From a virus: a stretch of DNA of 28,046 nt. Within the stretch, counting starts at the first letter, position 1, and each line of letters begins with the position of its first letter. The stretch lies in the IMG/VR virus record IMGVR_UViG_3300003322_000296, positions 1 through 28,046 of that record; one strand, written 5' to 3'. Both the position numbers and the translations under genes were made by a program. Positions 6,289-13,593 of this stretch are shown here, in pieces. Under the pieces are notes generated by a model. It did no database searches. It was not told the origin of the DNA and saw nothing but the letters and a program-made list of their open reading frames with translations.

Positions 6289-6526
6289 CATTTCCCCTTT
6301 TGGCCTTCGAATGCCAGCCGACTTGAAGGCTCTTCTCGAAAGATTTGCCCGCAGGAATGCCCGCTCCCTCAATTCGGAGATCGTGGGGCGTTTAAACGAT
6401 AGTGTGGATGCTGCGCAGCGGCCGCTGCGCAGCTATTCGGATGGCGAGTTGATTAGAGAGCTGCTGGACCGCTATGAGCGGGGGATGGTGTCTATCCGCA
6501 TTGGGCGCCCCGAGGAAGGGCCGTAA
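6278..6526 (+). CDS. Arc/Mnt-type ribbon-helix-helix DNA-binding protein
   Basis: 82 residues. The start FGLRMPADLKALLERFARRNARSLNSEIVGRL is the Arc-family pattern: a short beta strand (FGLRMP), helix A, then the NARSLNSEIV helix B of the MetJ/Arc fold. Dimers insert the beta ribbon into the major groove. The C-terminal 40 residues are extra and charged. It is convergent with the CI-like repressor, with only two bases between stop codons, and divergent from the 91-residue gene. It may repress that gene or itself, as Arc and Mnt do in the P22 immunity region. Confidence 0.85.
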   Translation: MSRDISPFGLRMPADLKALLERFARRNARSLNSEIVGRLNDSVDAAQRPLRSYSDGELIRELLDRYERGMVSIRIGRPEEGP

Positions 6527-6528
6527 GC

Positions 6529-6933
6529 TTACCGGGCTTTGGGTGGGCAGGTGTCGAGCAGCGCCATAATGGCGCTTTGGATATGTGGCGGAACTTCGCG
6601 CTCGGCCAGCGCTGTATTGATGTGATTCAAGAAAAATTCATAGCCGGGTGCGGATGCCAGCCGTACCTTATCGCCAGCGCTCGCTGTGCGAGTGGCGTCA
6701 ACGTTCTGCTCCACTGAGGCAGGAAGCGAATAGCCGGTTATTTTGCTGATCGCCAGCATTTGGGCCAGGCTAGGCTGATGCTTGCCCAGCTCCCAGTGCG
6801 AGATATTCCCCTTCGTGTTTCCTCGGGTCGTCCGGAGTTCGAGTGCGAGCTTGGCGCCAAGCGCTTCGCCGGAAAGGCCGGCGTGTTTGCGCGCGCTGCG
6901 AACCCAGCTTGCGATTTCATTTTTAATTTCCAT
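6529..6933 (-). CDS. CI-like HTH lysogeny repressor (no protease domain)
   Basis: 134 residues from the ATG at 6933. An in-frame start at 7035 exists, but the extra 34 residues would be coded across the operator/promoter region, so the ATG followed by EIKNEIASWVRSARK is preferred. Residues about 5-70 form an HTH_3 (XRE) domain: ASWVRSARKHAGLSGEALG (helices 1-2), NISHWELGKHQPSL (recognition helix region). The C-terminal 60 residues are short and show no S24/LexA Ser-Lys protease motif, so RecA-driven self-cleavage is not expected; induction would need another route. It lies divergent to the Cro-like gene with three operator copies between them, which is the layout of an immunity switch. Confidence 0.8.
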   Translation of the reverse strand: MEIKNEIASWVRSARKHAGLSGEALGAKLALELRTTRGNTKGNISHWELGKHQPSLAQMLAISKITGYSLPASVEQNVDATRTASAGDKVRLASAPGYEFFLNHINTALAEREVPPHIQSAIMALLDTCPPKAR

Positions 6934-6942
6934 TCCGTCATC

Positions 6943-7007
6943 GTATAGGTTTTCTAAACCATTATGGGATAGAAAAACTTGACTTGCTGGTATAGAAAAA
7001 CTAGACT
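6943..7007 (+). promoter_or_regulatory. Immunity switch: rightward promoter and three operators
   Basis: Rightward promoter: TTGACT (6979-6984), 17 bp, TAGACT (7002-7007), about 30 bp before the Cro-like start. Operator copies AGAAAAACTTGAC (6971-6983) and AGAAAAACTAGAC (6994-7006) cover the -35 and -10. A third, on the minus strand, AGAAAACCTATAC (6943-6955), lies just upstream of the repressor start. The same motif occurs at the leftward operon promoter. A repressor maintenance promoter is not clear by eye. Confidence 0.75.
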
Positions 7008-7036
7008 TCGGGCTTGGCATACTTTCTCTCAACACA

Positions 7037-7279
7037 ATGAACTCCTCTCCAATAGACGAAGTCGTCGCAGTTTTGGGCTCGCTCCAAGCGCTGGCGACGC
7101 ACTTAGGCGTAACGAAGGGTGCGGCCGGGCAGTGGAAATTGCCCGGCCGTCGTGTCCCAGCAGAGTATTGCCCGACGATCGAGAAGCTGGTTCAGGGCAG
7201 GGTCAGGTGTGAAGCACTTCGACCGGACGTGGACTGGGCATATCTGCGCGGCACCGGGCAGGTGCAATCCCCTCATTGA
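7037..7279 (+). CDS. Cro/YdaS-like antirepressor DNA-binding protein
   Basis: 80 residues. The segment LGSLQALATHLGVTKGAAGQWKLPGRRVPAEYCPTIEKL matches the YdaS/Cro HTH family: a helix-turn-helix with the G-V-x-x-x-x-x-x-x-W pattern and the RxVPxEYCPxIE signature. Cro-like proteins of this family bind the same operators as the repressor and favour the lytic path. No Shine-Dalgarno sequence is visible before the ATG; the predicted 5' leader is only about 24 nt. It is the first gene of the rightward early operon. Confidence 0.85.
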   Translation: MNSSPIDEVVAVLGSLQALATHLGVTKGAAGQWKLPGRRVPAEYCPTIEKLVQGRVRCEALRPDVDWAYLRGTGQVQSPH

Positions 7280-7337
7280 CGGTTCGAAGTGTAGAGCCGA
7301 AAGAGCAGTAGCAAAACCATAATATTTAGGAGTTTGT

Positions 7338-7820
7338 ATGGATGTTCGCAGCGCTATCTTGAATCTGATCAACGCGATCCCTGGCAAATGGGTCGTGGCC
7401 GCAGCTCACCTGGGGATGACGGAGAACTCACTCCGTAATCGCGCATACGAGACCAAGGGGCAATCCCTCTCGACGGACCACGCCCTGGCCCTGCAGCAGC
7501 TTGCCGGCACCACGGACTTTGCGGAGGCGATTGCGGTGGCAAGTGGAGGTACTTTCGTAAAGCTGCCCGAAGCCGGGGAAATTGAAAACGAGTCCATCCA
7601 GCTCCTATTTAACGAGAACTATGCTGAGCTGGGCAAGCTCTTCAGCACGTTCATCAGCGCCATTGAGGACGACCAGATCGACTCAATCGAGCGTCAGCAG
7701 TTGGAGGCGCTGGGCGCACAGTTGCACCGAAAGACTGAAACCTTGCTCGCTGTCATATTCAGCGTGTACTGCCCGCGCGCGAAGGCAGTCCGCGCCGAGC
7801 CGCTGCGCGAGGTGGCGTAA
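7338..7820 (+). CDS. CII/YmfL-like phage regulatory protein
   Basis: 160 residues. The N-terminus IPGKWVVAAAHLGMTENSLRNRAYETKGQSLSTDHALALQQL is the pattern of the YmfL / CP76-type CII regulators (an HTH-like region about 12-55), followed by a helical C-terminal half rich in acidic residues. AGGAG precedes the ATG. It lies directly after the cro-like gene, the position of cII in lambdoid phages, and its stop overlaps the next start (TAATG). A role in the lysis/lysogeny decision is inferred; binding sites were not identified. Confidence 0.75.
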   Translation: MDVRSAILNLINAIPGKWVVAAAHLGMTENSLRNRAYETKGQSLSTDHALALQQLAGTTDFAEAIAVASGGTFVKLPEAGEIENESIQLLFNENYAELGKLFSTFISAIEDDQIDSIERQQLEALGAQLHRKTETLLAVIFSVYCPRAKAVRAEPLREVA

Positions 7821-8239
7821 TGGCTCACTTCAATATGCCGCGTCGCGGCACAGCGGCGTACAACGCAGTGGTGACGCTCTATGCAGCCCGCGCGCCACTG
7901 TCGGCGGCCACCCTGGCCGCACGGTCGGGTTGGAAGCGTGGTGCGGTCCAGTTCGAGGATGAAGTGATCGGCTCCCTGTGCGCGGCTGGCCTGGCCAGCA
8001 TCACTCCAAAGGGCATCGAGATTACTAGGGCAGGCAGCAAGTTCGTCGGCCCCAAGGATGCGGGACCAGAGTACGAGGGTATCCCTGCAGCACCGCGCGT
8101 CGGTTCGGGTTTCCGCCCACTGCGCAGTCGCAGCCCAATGGTGATCCGCGCAGGCGCCCTGGACTACCGCAGCATCCCTTCGGTGATGGGCGGTGTGCAG
8201 GTTCCATACAAGTCCTCGGTGCGCCCGGAAAGCGAGTAA
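7820..8239 (+). CDS. Hypothetical protein of the early operon, possible winged-helix N-terminus
   Basis: 139 residues, not recognised as a named family. Residues about 10-70 (ending LASITPKGIEITRAG) have the spacing of a winged-helix domain: AAYNAVVTLYAARAPLSAATLAARSGW could be helices 1-3, followed by a strand pair. The C-terminal half is basic and proline/arginine-rich (RPLRSRSPMVIR). It overlaps the CII-like gene by one base (TAATG) and abuts the primase-helicase start (TAAATG), so it may help replication or its control. Confidence 0.65.
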   Translation: MAHFNMPRRGTAAYNAVVTLYAARAPLSAATLAARSGWKRGAVQFEDEVIGSLCAAGLASITPKGIEITRAGSKFVGPKDAGPEYEGIPAAPRVGSGFRPLRSRSPMVIRAGALDYRSIPSVMGGVQVPYKSSVRPESE

Positions 8240-10978
8240 ATGGCGACAGTCAACGACGTACTGGCACAGATGGCCGCGCACCTTCCCGCGCTGCCACCGA
8301 CGCCACTGGATCTCAATGCCAAGTTCAAGAAATTCGGGAAGGGTAAGAAGTCCTGGTACAAACTCTCTGAGATCAAGCTGGACGACGGCCGGTTTGTTAT
8401 CGCGGGGGCGTTCGGTCGCTTCCAGGGGCGCGATCCCGGCACCGTCAAGGTCGAGATTGGGCGAGCCAGCCTGAGCGATGCTGACCTGGCTGCGATTAAG
8501 CGCCGACAGGAAGAAAAACAGAAGCAGGAGGATCAGCGTCGCCAGCACGTCGCTGGCCTCGCCGCAGGCCGTGCGCGCCGTCAATGGCGTCAGGCTAAGG
8601 ATGCCACGCTTGTCAGTGACCACGCCTATCTGGTGCGCAAGCAAATCGTCGGGGAGTATGCGCGCGTACATGAAGACGGTAGCCTTCTGATCCCTGCGCG
8701 GCACTACACGCGATCCAGCGCGGAGCTGGCCTGCGTCCAGAAGATTGCCGCCGATGGCGAGAAGCGATTCAACACCGGCGCCGATATGATTGGTGCAAGC
8801 TGCCTGCTCGGTGCTGTGTCGCCAGGCGTTCGCCAGATCGGCGTGGCGGAAGGCTACGCGAGTGGCCAGTCCGTGCGTATGGGATGCGCGGGTGCCTTGC
8901 CCGTGATGATCACGTTCAGCGCCGGGAACCTGCTTCCGGTCGCCCGTAAGCTCCGTGCCGACTTCCCCGACGCCGAGCTGATCTTCTTCGCTGACGACGA
9001 CTGGCAGCTGGTGCAGCGCTACACCCGCGACGTCCTGGAGGAGTTCGACGTTGTGGCACCGGCCATCGACGGCGTGGACCATGTCCTGCAGAGCCCAGTC
9101 GGCCACGACGTGACCGTGCGCGCAACCTGGCGCAAGGATGCGACTGGCACGGACTACATCGAGGCCGATGTCCGCTCGGGTCGCCGCTTCCATATCTGGA
9201 AGTTTGAGAATGCCGGTATCGCCAGCGCTCGCGCGGCGGCCAGCGAAGTCGGTAATGCCCGTGTCGTGTGGCCTGAGTTCGCGGCTCGCGGCGAGAACAA
9301 GTGGACGGACTTCAACGACCTGCACGTTCAGGAATCGCTCGACGTGGCGCGCACCCAAGTAATGGCGGCCATTGAGAATCGGCCTGCGGCTGGCCTGCCG
9401 TCTCCCGCCCCCTCTCATTTGGAATGCGCGCCTCTGGCGCCAGCCATTGCTGAGGACGATGCTCCCCCGGCCCCCTCCGTAGAGAATGCCGAGCCCGAGG
9501 CAATCGGCCTCGTTCCGCTGGAGTGGGCGTTGTCGCACTGCGCGCTGATCCAGGGTTCGACTGATGTGTGGGACTCCGTGAACAAGCTGCGCATGAAGAG
9601 CAAGGCATTTGTCACGATGGTCGGCAAGGAAAGCGCCAAGCAATGGGAAAATAGCCCCCAGCGCCGCTCGATCAGCCCTCGCAATCTCCCGGCCACGGTG
9701 CGCGGCGTTGCAGCAACCGGCGGGGGGGCGGGGGATGACTCCCTGCTGATGATGCTGGAGCGGTACACGCTGTTGTACGGGACCAAGACTGTGTGGGACC
9801 ACGACCGCCGCAAGATTATCGGCTATGACGCTATGGCGCTGTCGCGTGGTTCGAACCTGGCGGAGCGCTGGCTGGAGCATCCGATGCGGCGCGAGATCGA
9901 CCTGGAGAACCTGGTGTTCGATCCGACGCAGACGGTGGATCTGAAAACCCACATCAATATGTTCGAGGGCTTTCCACTAAAGCCGAAGAAGGATGAGGAG
10001 AAGGCCCAGTTAGCTCTGGAGCTGCTGTACAGCCTGTGCGCCTCGGAGCCTGGGCGCGATGAGCTGTTCCAGTGGGTGCTGCGCTGGCTGGCCTATCCGC
10101 TGCAACATCCTGGCGCCAAGATGCAGACTGCGCTGCTGTTCTTTGGCGAGAAGCAAGGTACTGGCAAGAGCCTGTTCTTCGAAGGAATCGTCAAGCCGAT
10201 CTATGGCGAGTATGGCGCGACCGGCGGACAGAATCAGCTGGACTCCACCTACACGGTGTGGCGCTCGCAGAAGCTGTTCGTGCTGTTTGAGGAAATCCTT
10301 TCGCGGCAGGACAAGTACAGCTCCATTGGCCTGATCAAGCACATGATCACCGGCCGCACGCAGCCGATCAGCCAGAAGTTCAAGGACGACCGCGACGAGG
10401 CCAACCATATGAATACGGTCATGCTGTCGAATGAGTTCCAGGCCGTGCCGCTGGAGCCGCACGACCGTCGCTTCTGCGTGGCCGATGTACGCACGGAGCT
10501 GGACCCGGAACTGCTGAAGAAGATCAAGGCCGTGCTGGATGATGGCCTGATTGAGGCCTTTTACGCCTTCTTGCTGGAGTATCCGCTGGGCGACTTCAAC
10601 CCGCACACCTGGCCGCCGATGACTGCGGCAAAAGAGCGCGTGATCAGCTTTGGCCGGCCGGATTGGGAGGCGTTCTACTTGGCCTGGGCCGCCGGCGAGC
10701 TTGATGCGCCGTATTGCTCTTGTCTGTCGAACGACTTGTACCTGGTTTATGACCGCTATTGCTCCCGTTTCGGGTTGCGTGGCCAATCCCTGACCAAGTT
10801 TGCCGAGCTGATGGGCAATCGCCTCAAGAAAGACCGCCAGTGGGTCACGATTGGCACGAAGAAGAAATTGCTGACCGTGCTGCACGTGCCGGATCAGGAA
10901 GGCGACGACGCTAAAGAGAGCTTGAGCAAGCGGTGCGAGCGCTTCCGCGACCTGGCAGACATCAAGGCTCCGATATGA
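8240..10978 (+). CDS. Phage replicative primase-helicase (TOPRIM plus P4-type ATPase)
   Basis: 912 residues. The N-terminal part carries a TOPRIM primase domain (about 198-375) with the glutamate of GVAEGYASG (E204) and the acidic cluster IFFADDDW (252-254); an apparent 60-70 residue insert separates these from TDFNDLHV. An Ala/Pro linker (about 382-420) leads to a superfamily-3-like helicase domain with Walker A GEKQGTGKS (636-644), Walker B FVLFEE (680-685) and a sensor region TVMLSNE (726-732), typical of the DUF5906/P4 alpha type. It would open the origin, unwind DNA and prime synthesis. An iteron-rich region lies directly downstream, as expected if the protein acts on a nearby origin. 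Codon use and length look intact. Confidence 0.9.
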   Translation: MATVNDVLAQMAAHLPALPPTPLDLNAKFKKFGKGKKSWYKLSEIKLDDGRFVIAGAFGRFQGRDPGTVKVEIGRASLSDADLAAIKRRQEEKQKQEDQRRQHVAGLAAGRARRQWRQAKDATLVSDHAYLVRKQIVGEYARVHEDGSLLIPARHYTRSSAELACVQKIAADGEKRFNTGADMIGASCLLGAVSPGVRQIGVAEGYASGQSVRMGCAGALPVMITFSAGNLLPVARKLRADFPDAELIFFADDDWQLVQRYTRDVLEEFDVVAPAIDGVDHVLQSPVGHDVTVRATWRKDATGTDYIEADVRSGRRFHIWKFENAGIASARAAASEVGNARVVWPEFAARGENKWTDFNDLHVQESLDVARTQVMAAIENRPAAGLPSPAPSHLECAPLAPAIAEDDAPPAPSVENAEPEAIGLVPLEWALSHCALIQGSTDVWDSVNKLRMKSKAFVTMVGKESAKQWENSPQRRSISPRNLPATVRGVAATGGGAGDDSLLMMLERYTLLYGTKTVWDHDRRKIIGYDAMALSRGSNLAERWLEHPMRREIDLENLVFDPTQTVDLKTHINMFEGFPLKPKKDEEKAQLALELLYSLCASEPGRDELFQWVLRWLAYPLQHPGAKMQTALLFFGEKQGTGKSLFFEGIVKPIYGEYGATGGQNQLDSTYTVWRSQKLFVLFEEILSRQDKYSSIGLIKHMITGRTQPISQKFKDDRDEANHMNTVMLSNEFQAVPLEPHDRRFCVADVRTELDPELLKKIKAVLDDGLIEAFYAFLLEYPLGDFNPHTWPPMTAAKERVISFGRPDWEAFYLAWAAGELDAPYCSCLSNDLYLVYDRYCSRFGLRGQSLTKFAELMGNRLKKDRQWVTIGTKKKLLTVLHVPDQEGDDAKESLSKRCERFRDLADIKAPI

Positions 10979-11031
10979 ATGTGGGCAATTTCACGGTTAT
11001 GCACAGGGCATGCAAATACCCTGCTACGCGC

Positions 11032-11213
11032 AAAGCAAGTATCCATGCGGGCTTAACAGGGTTAACAGGGTTTGCAGGGTCGTTCCCGCGTGCGCGTGTG
11101 AGTTTATTGGATTAAAAGCAGTCGAAAAAATCTATATGTGTGTGTAGTCATACCCTGTTAACCCTGTTAACCCTGTTAAAGCAAGTATTCATGCGGGGTT
11201 CAGCGTAACAGGG
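11032..11213. repeat. Candidate replication origin with opposed 9-bp iteron arrays
   Basis: TTAACAGGG occurs twice in tandem (11053-11061, 11062-11070) with a degenerate third copy TTTGCAGGG (11071-11079). The reverse complement CCCTGTTAA occurs three times in tandem (11153-11161, 11162-11170, 11171-11179). A near copy GTAACAGGG is at 11205-11213. The two arrays face each other across about 73 bp whose right half is AT-rich (11101-11150). A 20-bp direct repeat (11032-11051 and 11178-11197, one mismatch), beginning AAAGCAAGTAT, flanks the structure. No protein gene of confidence is present between 10979 and 11318. The position after the primase-helicase supports an origin. Confidence 0.65.
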
Positions 11214-11318
11214 TCAGCGAAAAGGGTGTAAGAGGTCTGATCGAAGGATTACAGGGTTGGTTCAGGGTCGAAACCGGGCAGGGTTTCAGGGCAATTGGAA
11301 AATGATAGGGATATGCAG

Positions 11319-11774
11319 ATGACAGCGGTGGCGAAAATCGAAGTGGACGGTGTGGTCTTTGTGGAGGAGCGACGTGTGGTTGCGGTGGCGACGGCGCCAG
11401 CCATGCGGGTGATCCCGGTGGCCGAGAAGCAGGAGGTTGGGCCGCTGGATTACTGCCTGGGCCTGTGGACGGATTGGCAGCGCCGTGATGATCTTCGCCT
11501 TGGCTTCCGTGGCCGTTGCGCGATCATCGAAAGCGAGAACGAGGCGGATTCGGACGCGCTCTATGGAAATATGGATGACCGCGTTGCGGAGGCGGTTGAG
11601 GCGATGGTAGTTAGCTTGCCGCGTCATCTCGATTGGGCCATCCGGCAGCGCTGCCGACTGGCGACCGTTTGGCGCTTCCCCTCCCTGGTGTTTGCTGACG
11701 TGCTGCCCGAAGCCGAAGAGGCCCTTACGGCCCTGTTGCGAAAGAATCTTGCAACGCGCGTTTTCTTTGCGTAG
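11319..11774 (+). CDS. Q-like late gene regulator (antiterminator candidate)
   Basis: 151 residues from the ATG at 11319, favoured because AGGGA lies seven bases upstream; an ATG at 11313 and a TTG at 11295 are in-frame alternatives. The C-terminal half, with ALYGNMDDRVAEAVEAMVVS, LPRHLDWAIRQRC and a run of helices to LLRKNLATRVFF, has the pattern of phage late regulators of the Q/RinA/ArpU kind with a sigma-region-4-like fold; this is recognition by pattern, not by a strong family match. Context supports it: the gene's last codons contain the -35 and its stop is the start of the -10 of a strong promoter, followed by terminators and then all head genes, exactly the lambda Q-pR'-tR' arrangement. 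It would modify RNA polymerase at that promoter. Confidence 0.55.
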   Translation: MTAVAKIEVDGVVFVEERRVVAVATAPAMRVIPVAEKQEVGPLDYCLGLWTDWQRRDDLRLGFRGRCAIIESENEADSDALYGNMDDRVAEAVEAMVVSLPRHLDWAIRQRCRLATVWRFPSLVFADVLPEAEEALTALLRKNLATRVFFA

Positions 11775-11777
11775 AAT
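11749..11777 (+). promoter_or_regulatory. Late promoter, pR'-like
   Basis: TTGCAA (11749-11754), a 17-bp spacer and TAGAAT (11772-11777) form a strong sigma-70 promoter overlapping the 3' end of the Q-like gene. The predicted transcript starts near 11784 and meets a terminator about 30 bases later, so without antitermination only a short leader RNA would be made. Confidence 0.65.
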
Positions 11778-11813
11778 CCCGCTCAGGACGGCGTTCGTCC
11801 ATACCATTCAGAA

Positions 11814-11838
11814 GCCTCGCAACTTGCGGGGCTTTTTT
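11814..11838 (+). terminator. Leader terminator 1, tR'-like
   Basis: GCCTCGC (11814-11820), loop AACTT, GCGGGGC (11826-11832), then six T. One G-U pair in the stem. It ends the short leader from the late promoter. Confidence 0.8.
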
Positions 11839-11842
11839 ATTT

Positions 11843-11875
11843 GCCCCGCTCGGTGTTTCCGCAGTGGGGCTTTTT
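11843..11875 (+). terminator. Leader terminator 2
   Basis: GCCCCGCT (11843-11850) pairs with AGTGGGGC (11863-11870) around a 12-nt loop, followed by TTTTT. It backs up the first terminator five bases upstream. Confidence 0.7.
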
Positions 11876-11970
11876 CGTTTCGGCCACTGCATGGCGTGGC
11901 GGCGTTGGGCGATAACGTAAAGCGCAACCTCATTCAATCACTGGCGCACAGCGCCACCTGGAGGGCATTC

Positions 11971-12132
11971 ATGTTTGGTCTGCTGAATTCCGTTGTCGGC
12001 CTGGGTGCCGACGTGGTGCGCGTCGCAGTTGCGCCTGTTGCCGTTACCGTGAACGTTGCGCACGCTGTCGTGAAGCCAGTTGCTGCGGCGGCTACCGAAG
12101 TGGTTAAGGAAGTGAAGAACATCACGGGTTAA
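11971..12132 (+). CDS. Small helical protein, first late gene
   Basis: 53 residues with a good ribosome site (GGAGG, 6-7 bases before ATG). The whole sequence is rich in Val and Ala with periodic polar residues (for example VVGLGADVVRVAVAPVAVTV, then HAVVKPVAAAATEVVKEV), so it is either an amphipathic helix pair or weakly membrane-associated. No family is recognised. It is the first reading frame after the leader terminators and so the first late product. A lysis-related or small virion role is possible; nothing in the sequence decides. Confidence 0.55.
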   Translation: MFGLLNSVVGLGADVVRVAVAPVAVTVNVAHAVVKPVAAAATEVVKEVKNITG

Positions 12133-12220
12133 TCCCGGCTCGAATTCTCAACGGCGAAAGGTGGGTGATCTTGTCTCGATCCGCTCCAAAGCGGGGGATA
12201 TAGGTTGGTGTTTCGTTTTG

Positions 12221-12245
12221 GCCCGGCGCGTCCGGGCTCTTTCTA
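12221..12245 (+). terminator. Hairpin, weak intrinsic terminator
   Basis: GCCCGG (12221-12226), loop CGCGT, CCGGGC (12232-12237), followed by TCTTTCTATT. The U-tract is interrupted, so termination would be partial. It lies between the small late gene and the next gene; the stretch 12133-12277 shows no other gene. Confidence 0.45.
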
Positions 12246-12249
12246 TTCG

Positions 12250-12265
12250 GTGCAGACGTCTGCAC
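12250..12265. repeat. 16-bp palindrome, copy 3 (intergenic)
   Basis: Perfect GTGCAGACGTCTGCAC, the only copy clearly outside a gene. It ends 12 bases before the ATG at 12278 and could form a hairpin in the leader of that gene or bind a protein there. Confidence 0.9.
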
Positions 12266-12277
12266 GCAAAGGCGACC

Positions 12278-12964
12278 ATGTTTGACATCTCGATACGTTC
12301 GAACATTTCGGCTTTGCAGCGTTCTCTTGGTCGATTCGCAAATGAGCAGCTGCCCTTCGCCACGGCCAAGGCGCTGACCGGGATCGCCAAACGTGTGCAG
12401 GATGCGGAGAAGAATGCGATGCGCACCATCTTCGACCGCCCAACACCATTCACGGTCAATGCGGTGGCGATGCGCGGTGCCCGCAAATCGATGCTGGCCG
12501 CAACGGTGTACGTGAAGGACATCGCCGCCTCGTACCTCCAGCCGTATGAGGATGGAGGCAACCACAAGATGATCGGCTCTGGCCGCACGTGGTTGAATCC
12601 AAAGAATGGTATGCAGCTCAACCAATACGGCAACCTGTCTCGGGCCAAGCTCGCGCAGTTGCGCGCCAGGCCCGACGTCTTCATCGGCAAGGTGAAGACC
12701 AAGCGCGATGAAGTCATCGATGGTGTATGGCAGCGCCCATATATCCGTGACAATCAAAAGCTGCGAGGCATGTCTCGGCGGCACGGCCTGGTCAATGACC
12801 AGACCAATACACGCGGCAGGCTAAAGCTGCTGATCCGGTTCGGCGATCCGATGCCGGTCACAAAGCGCCTCAACTTCATCGAGCGAGCGAGGCAGGTAAT
12901 CGCTGCCAGCATCGAGCGGGAGTTCAGCAAGGCAGTCGAAGAGGCGATCCGCACAAGCCGATAG
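12278..12964 (+). CDS. Minor tail protein Z-like virion protein (tentative)
   Basis: 228 residues from the ATG at 12278; a longer frame would be coded through a hairpin and the palindrome and lacks a ribosome site. The N-terminal pattern QLPFATAKALTGIAKRVQDA, then FDRPTPFTVNAV and a short strand with VYVKD, resembles phage proteins annotated as prophage minor tail Z or tail-completion proteins, which often sit next to terminase genes. The C-terminal half is basic and ends in a helix. It is not an enzyme by any motif seen. Its place before the terminase small subunit fits late expression. Confidence 0.5.
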   Translation: MFDISIRSNISALQRSLGRFANEQLPFATAKALTGIAKRVQDAEKNAMRTIFDRPTPFTVNAVAMRGARKSMLAATVYVKDIAASYLQPYEDGGNHKMIGSGRTWLNPKNGMQLNQYGNLSRAKLAQLRARPDVFIGKVKTKRDEVIDGVWQRPYIRDNQKLRGMSRRHGLVNDQTNTRGRLKLLIRFGDPMPVTKRLNFIERARQVIAASIEREFSKAVEEAIRTSR

Positions 12965-13074
12965 GCAGAATTCCTGTCTCGGATATCGAACGGGTCCTTC
13001 CTGTGGGTCTTGGTCCCACGGGCACTGCGCGCCCCGATCTTCCGCTACGTCGCAAACTTTTCTAAGGGGGTTGT
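12965..13074. other. Intergenic region before terminase; candidate cos region
   Basis: No gene fits here. It holds a short hairpin, GTGGG (13003-13007) with CCCAC (13015-13019), and a GC-rich patch near 13020-13037. In lambda-type phages the cos site and Nu1 binding sites lie immediately upstream of the terminase small subunit gene, so this is the best cos candidate in the window, but no lambda-like cosN sequence is recognisable. AGGGGG at 13065-13070 is the ribosome site of the next gene. Confidence 0.3.
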
Positions 13075-13593
13075 ATGGTAGACCTTCAATCACCCATGAA
13101 ACAGGGTGACTTCGGCCAGCTGGTCGGAATCAGCCAGCAAGCCGTCAGCGATCTGGTGCGCCGCGACGTGCTTTTCCCCGGTGCTGCCGGAGGGATGTGG
13201 TTGCAGCAATACTGTGCGCACCTGCGCGAGCAGGCCGCCGGCCGAGCCGCTGCCGGCGAACTTGACTTGGCCGCCGAACGCGCGCGCCTGGCCCGCGCCC
13301 AGTCGGAGCGGATCGAAATGCAGAACGCTGAGACGCGCCGCGAGAGCGCGCCGGTTGTGCTGCTGGAGATCGCGGTCGCGACGATGGGCCGCAAGGTGGC
13401 GGCGGTACTGGAGGCAATCCCGGTCAAGATCAAGCGCCGCAGCAAAAACCTATCCGCAGAGGACATCGAGATCATCACCGCCGAAATCACCAAGGCGCGA
13501 AACATCGCTGCCTCGGCGCAGTTCGACCTGGAGGACCCCGATGGATCTAAGCGAGATTCAGAAAGCGATACGGAGCGGCCTGAAGGCGCTTGA
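13075..13593 (+). CDS. Terminase small subunit, Nu1-like
   Basis: 172 residues. The N-terminus KQGDFGQLVGISQQAVSDLVRRDVLFP is the winged-helix DNA-binding region of the phage Nu1 family, followed by an adaptor with a long charged helix (DLAAERARLARAQSERIEMQ) and a C-terminal region that contacts the large subunit. It recognises the cos region and loads the packaging motor. AGGGGG precedes the ATG. The 3' end overlaps the large subunit gene by 53 bp. Confidence 0.85.
   Translation: MVDLQSPMKQGDFGQLVGISQQAVSDLVRRDVLFPGAAGGMWLQQYCAHLREQAAGRAAAGELDLAAERARLARAQSERIEMQNAETRRESAPVVLLEIAVATMGRKVAAVLEAIPVKIKRRSKNLSAEDIEIITAEITKARNIAASAQFDLEDPDGSKRDSESDTERPEGA

Noticed and set aside
6523-6532. Palindrome GTAAGCTTAC between the Arc-like and repressor genes
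   Set aside because: It arises from two facing TAA stop codons two bases apart; there is no T-run and no sign of a terminator or operator.
7694-9952. Very long open frame on the minus strand (over 700 codons)
   Set aside because: It is antisense to the primase-helicase and CII-like genes, whose motifs are unmistakable; long antisense frames are common in GC-rich DNA.
10975-11115. A 46-codon frame starting with an ATGA overlap on the primase-helicase stop
   Set aside because: Its middle is coded by the 9-bp iterons (giving a simple LTGLTG run), it has no family features, and the DNA-level array explains the sequence better. The overlap keeps a small chance that it is real.
11053-11179. Resemblance of TAACAGGG repeats to the I-SceI homing endonuclease site
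   Set aside because: Only part of the 18-bp site matches and the strict 9-bp tandem arrangement is not explained by a homing site.
11971-12132. Calling the 53-residue late protein a holin
   Set aside because: Its hydrophobic stretches are broken by charged residues and there is no endolysin gene next to it, so the function was left open.
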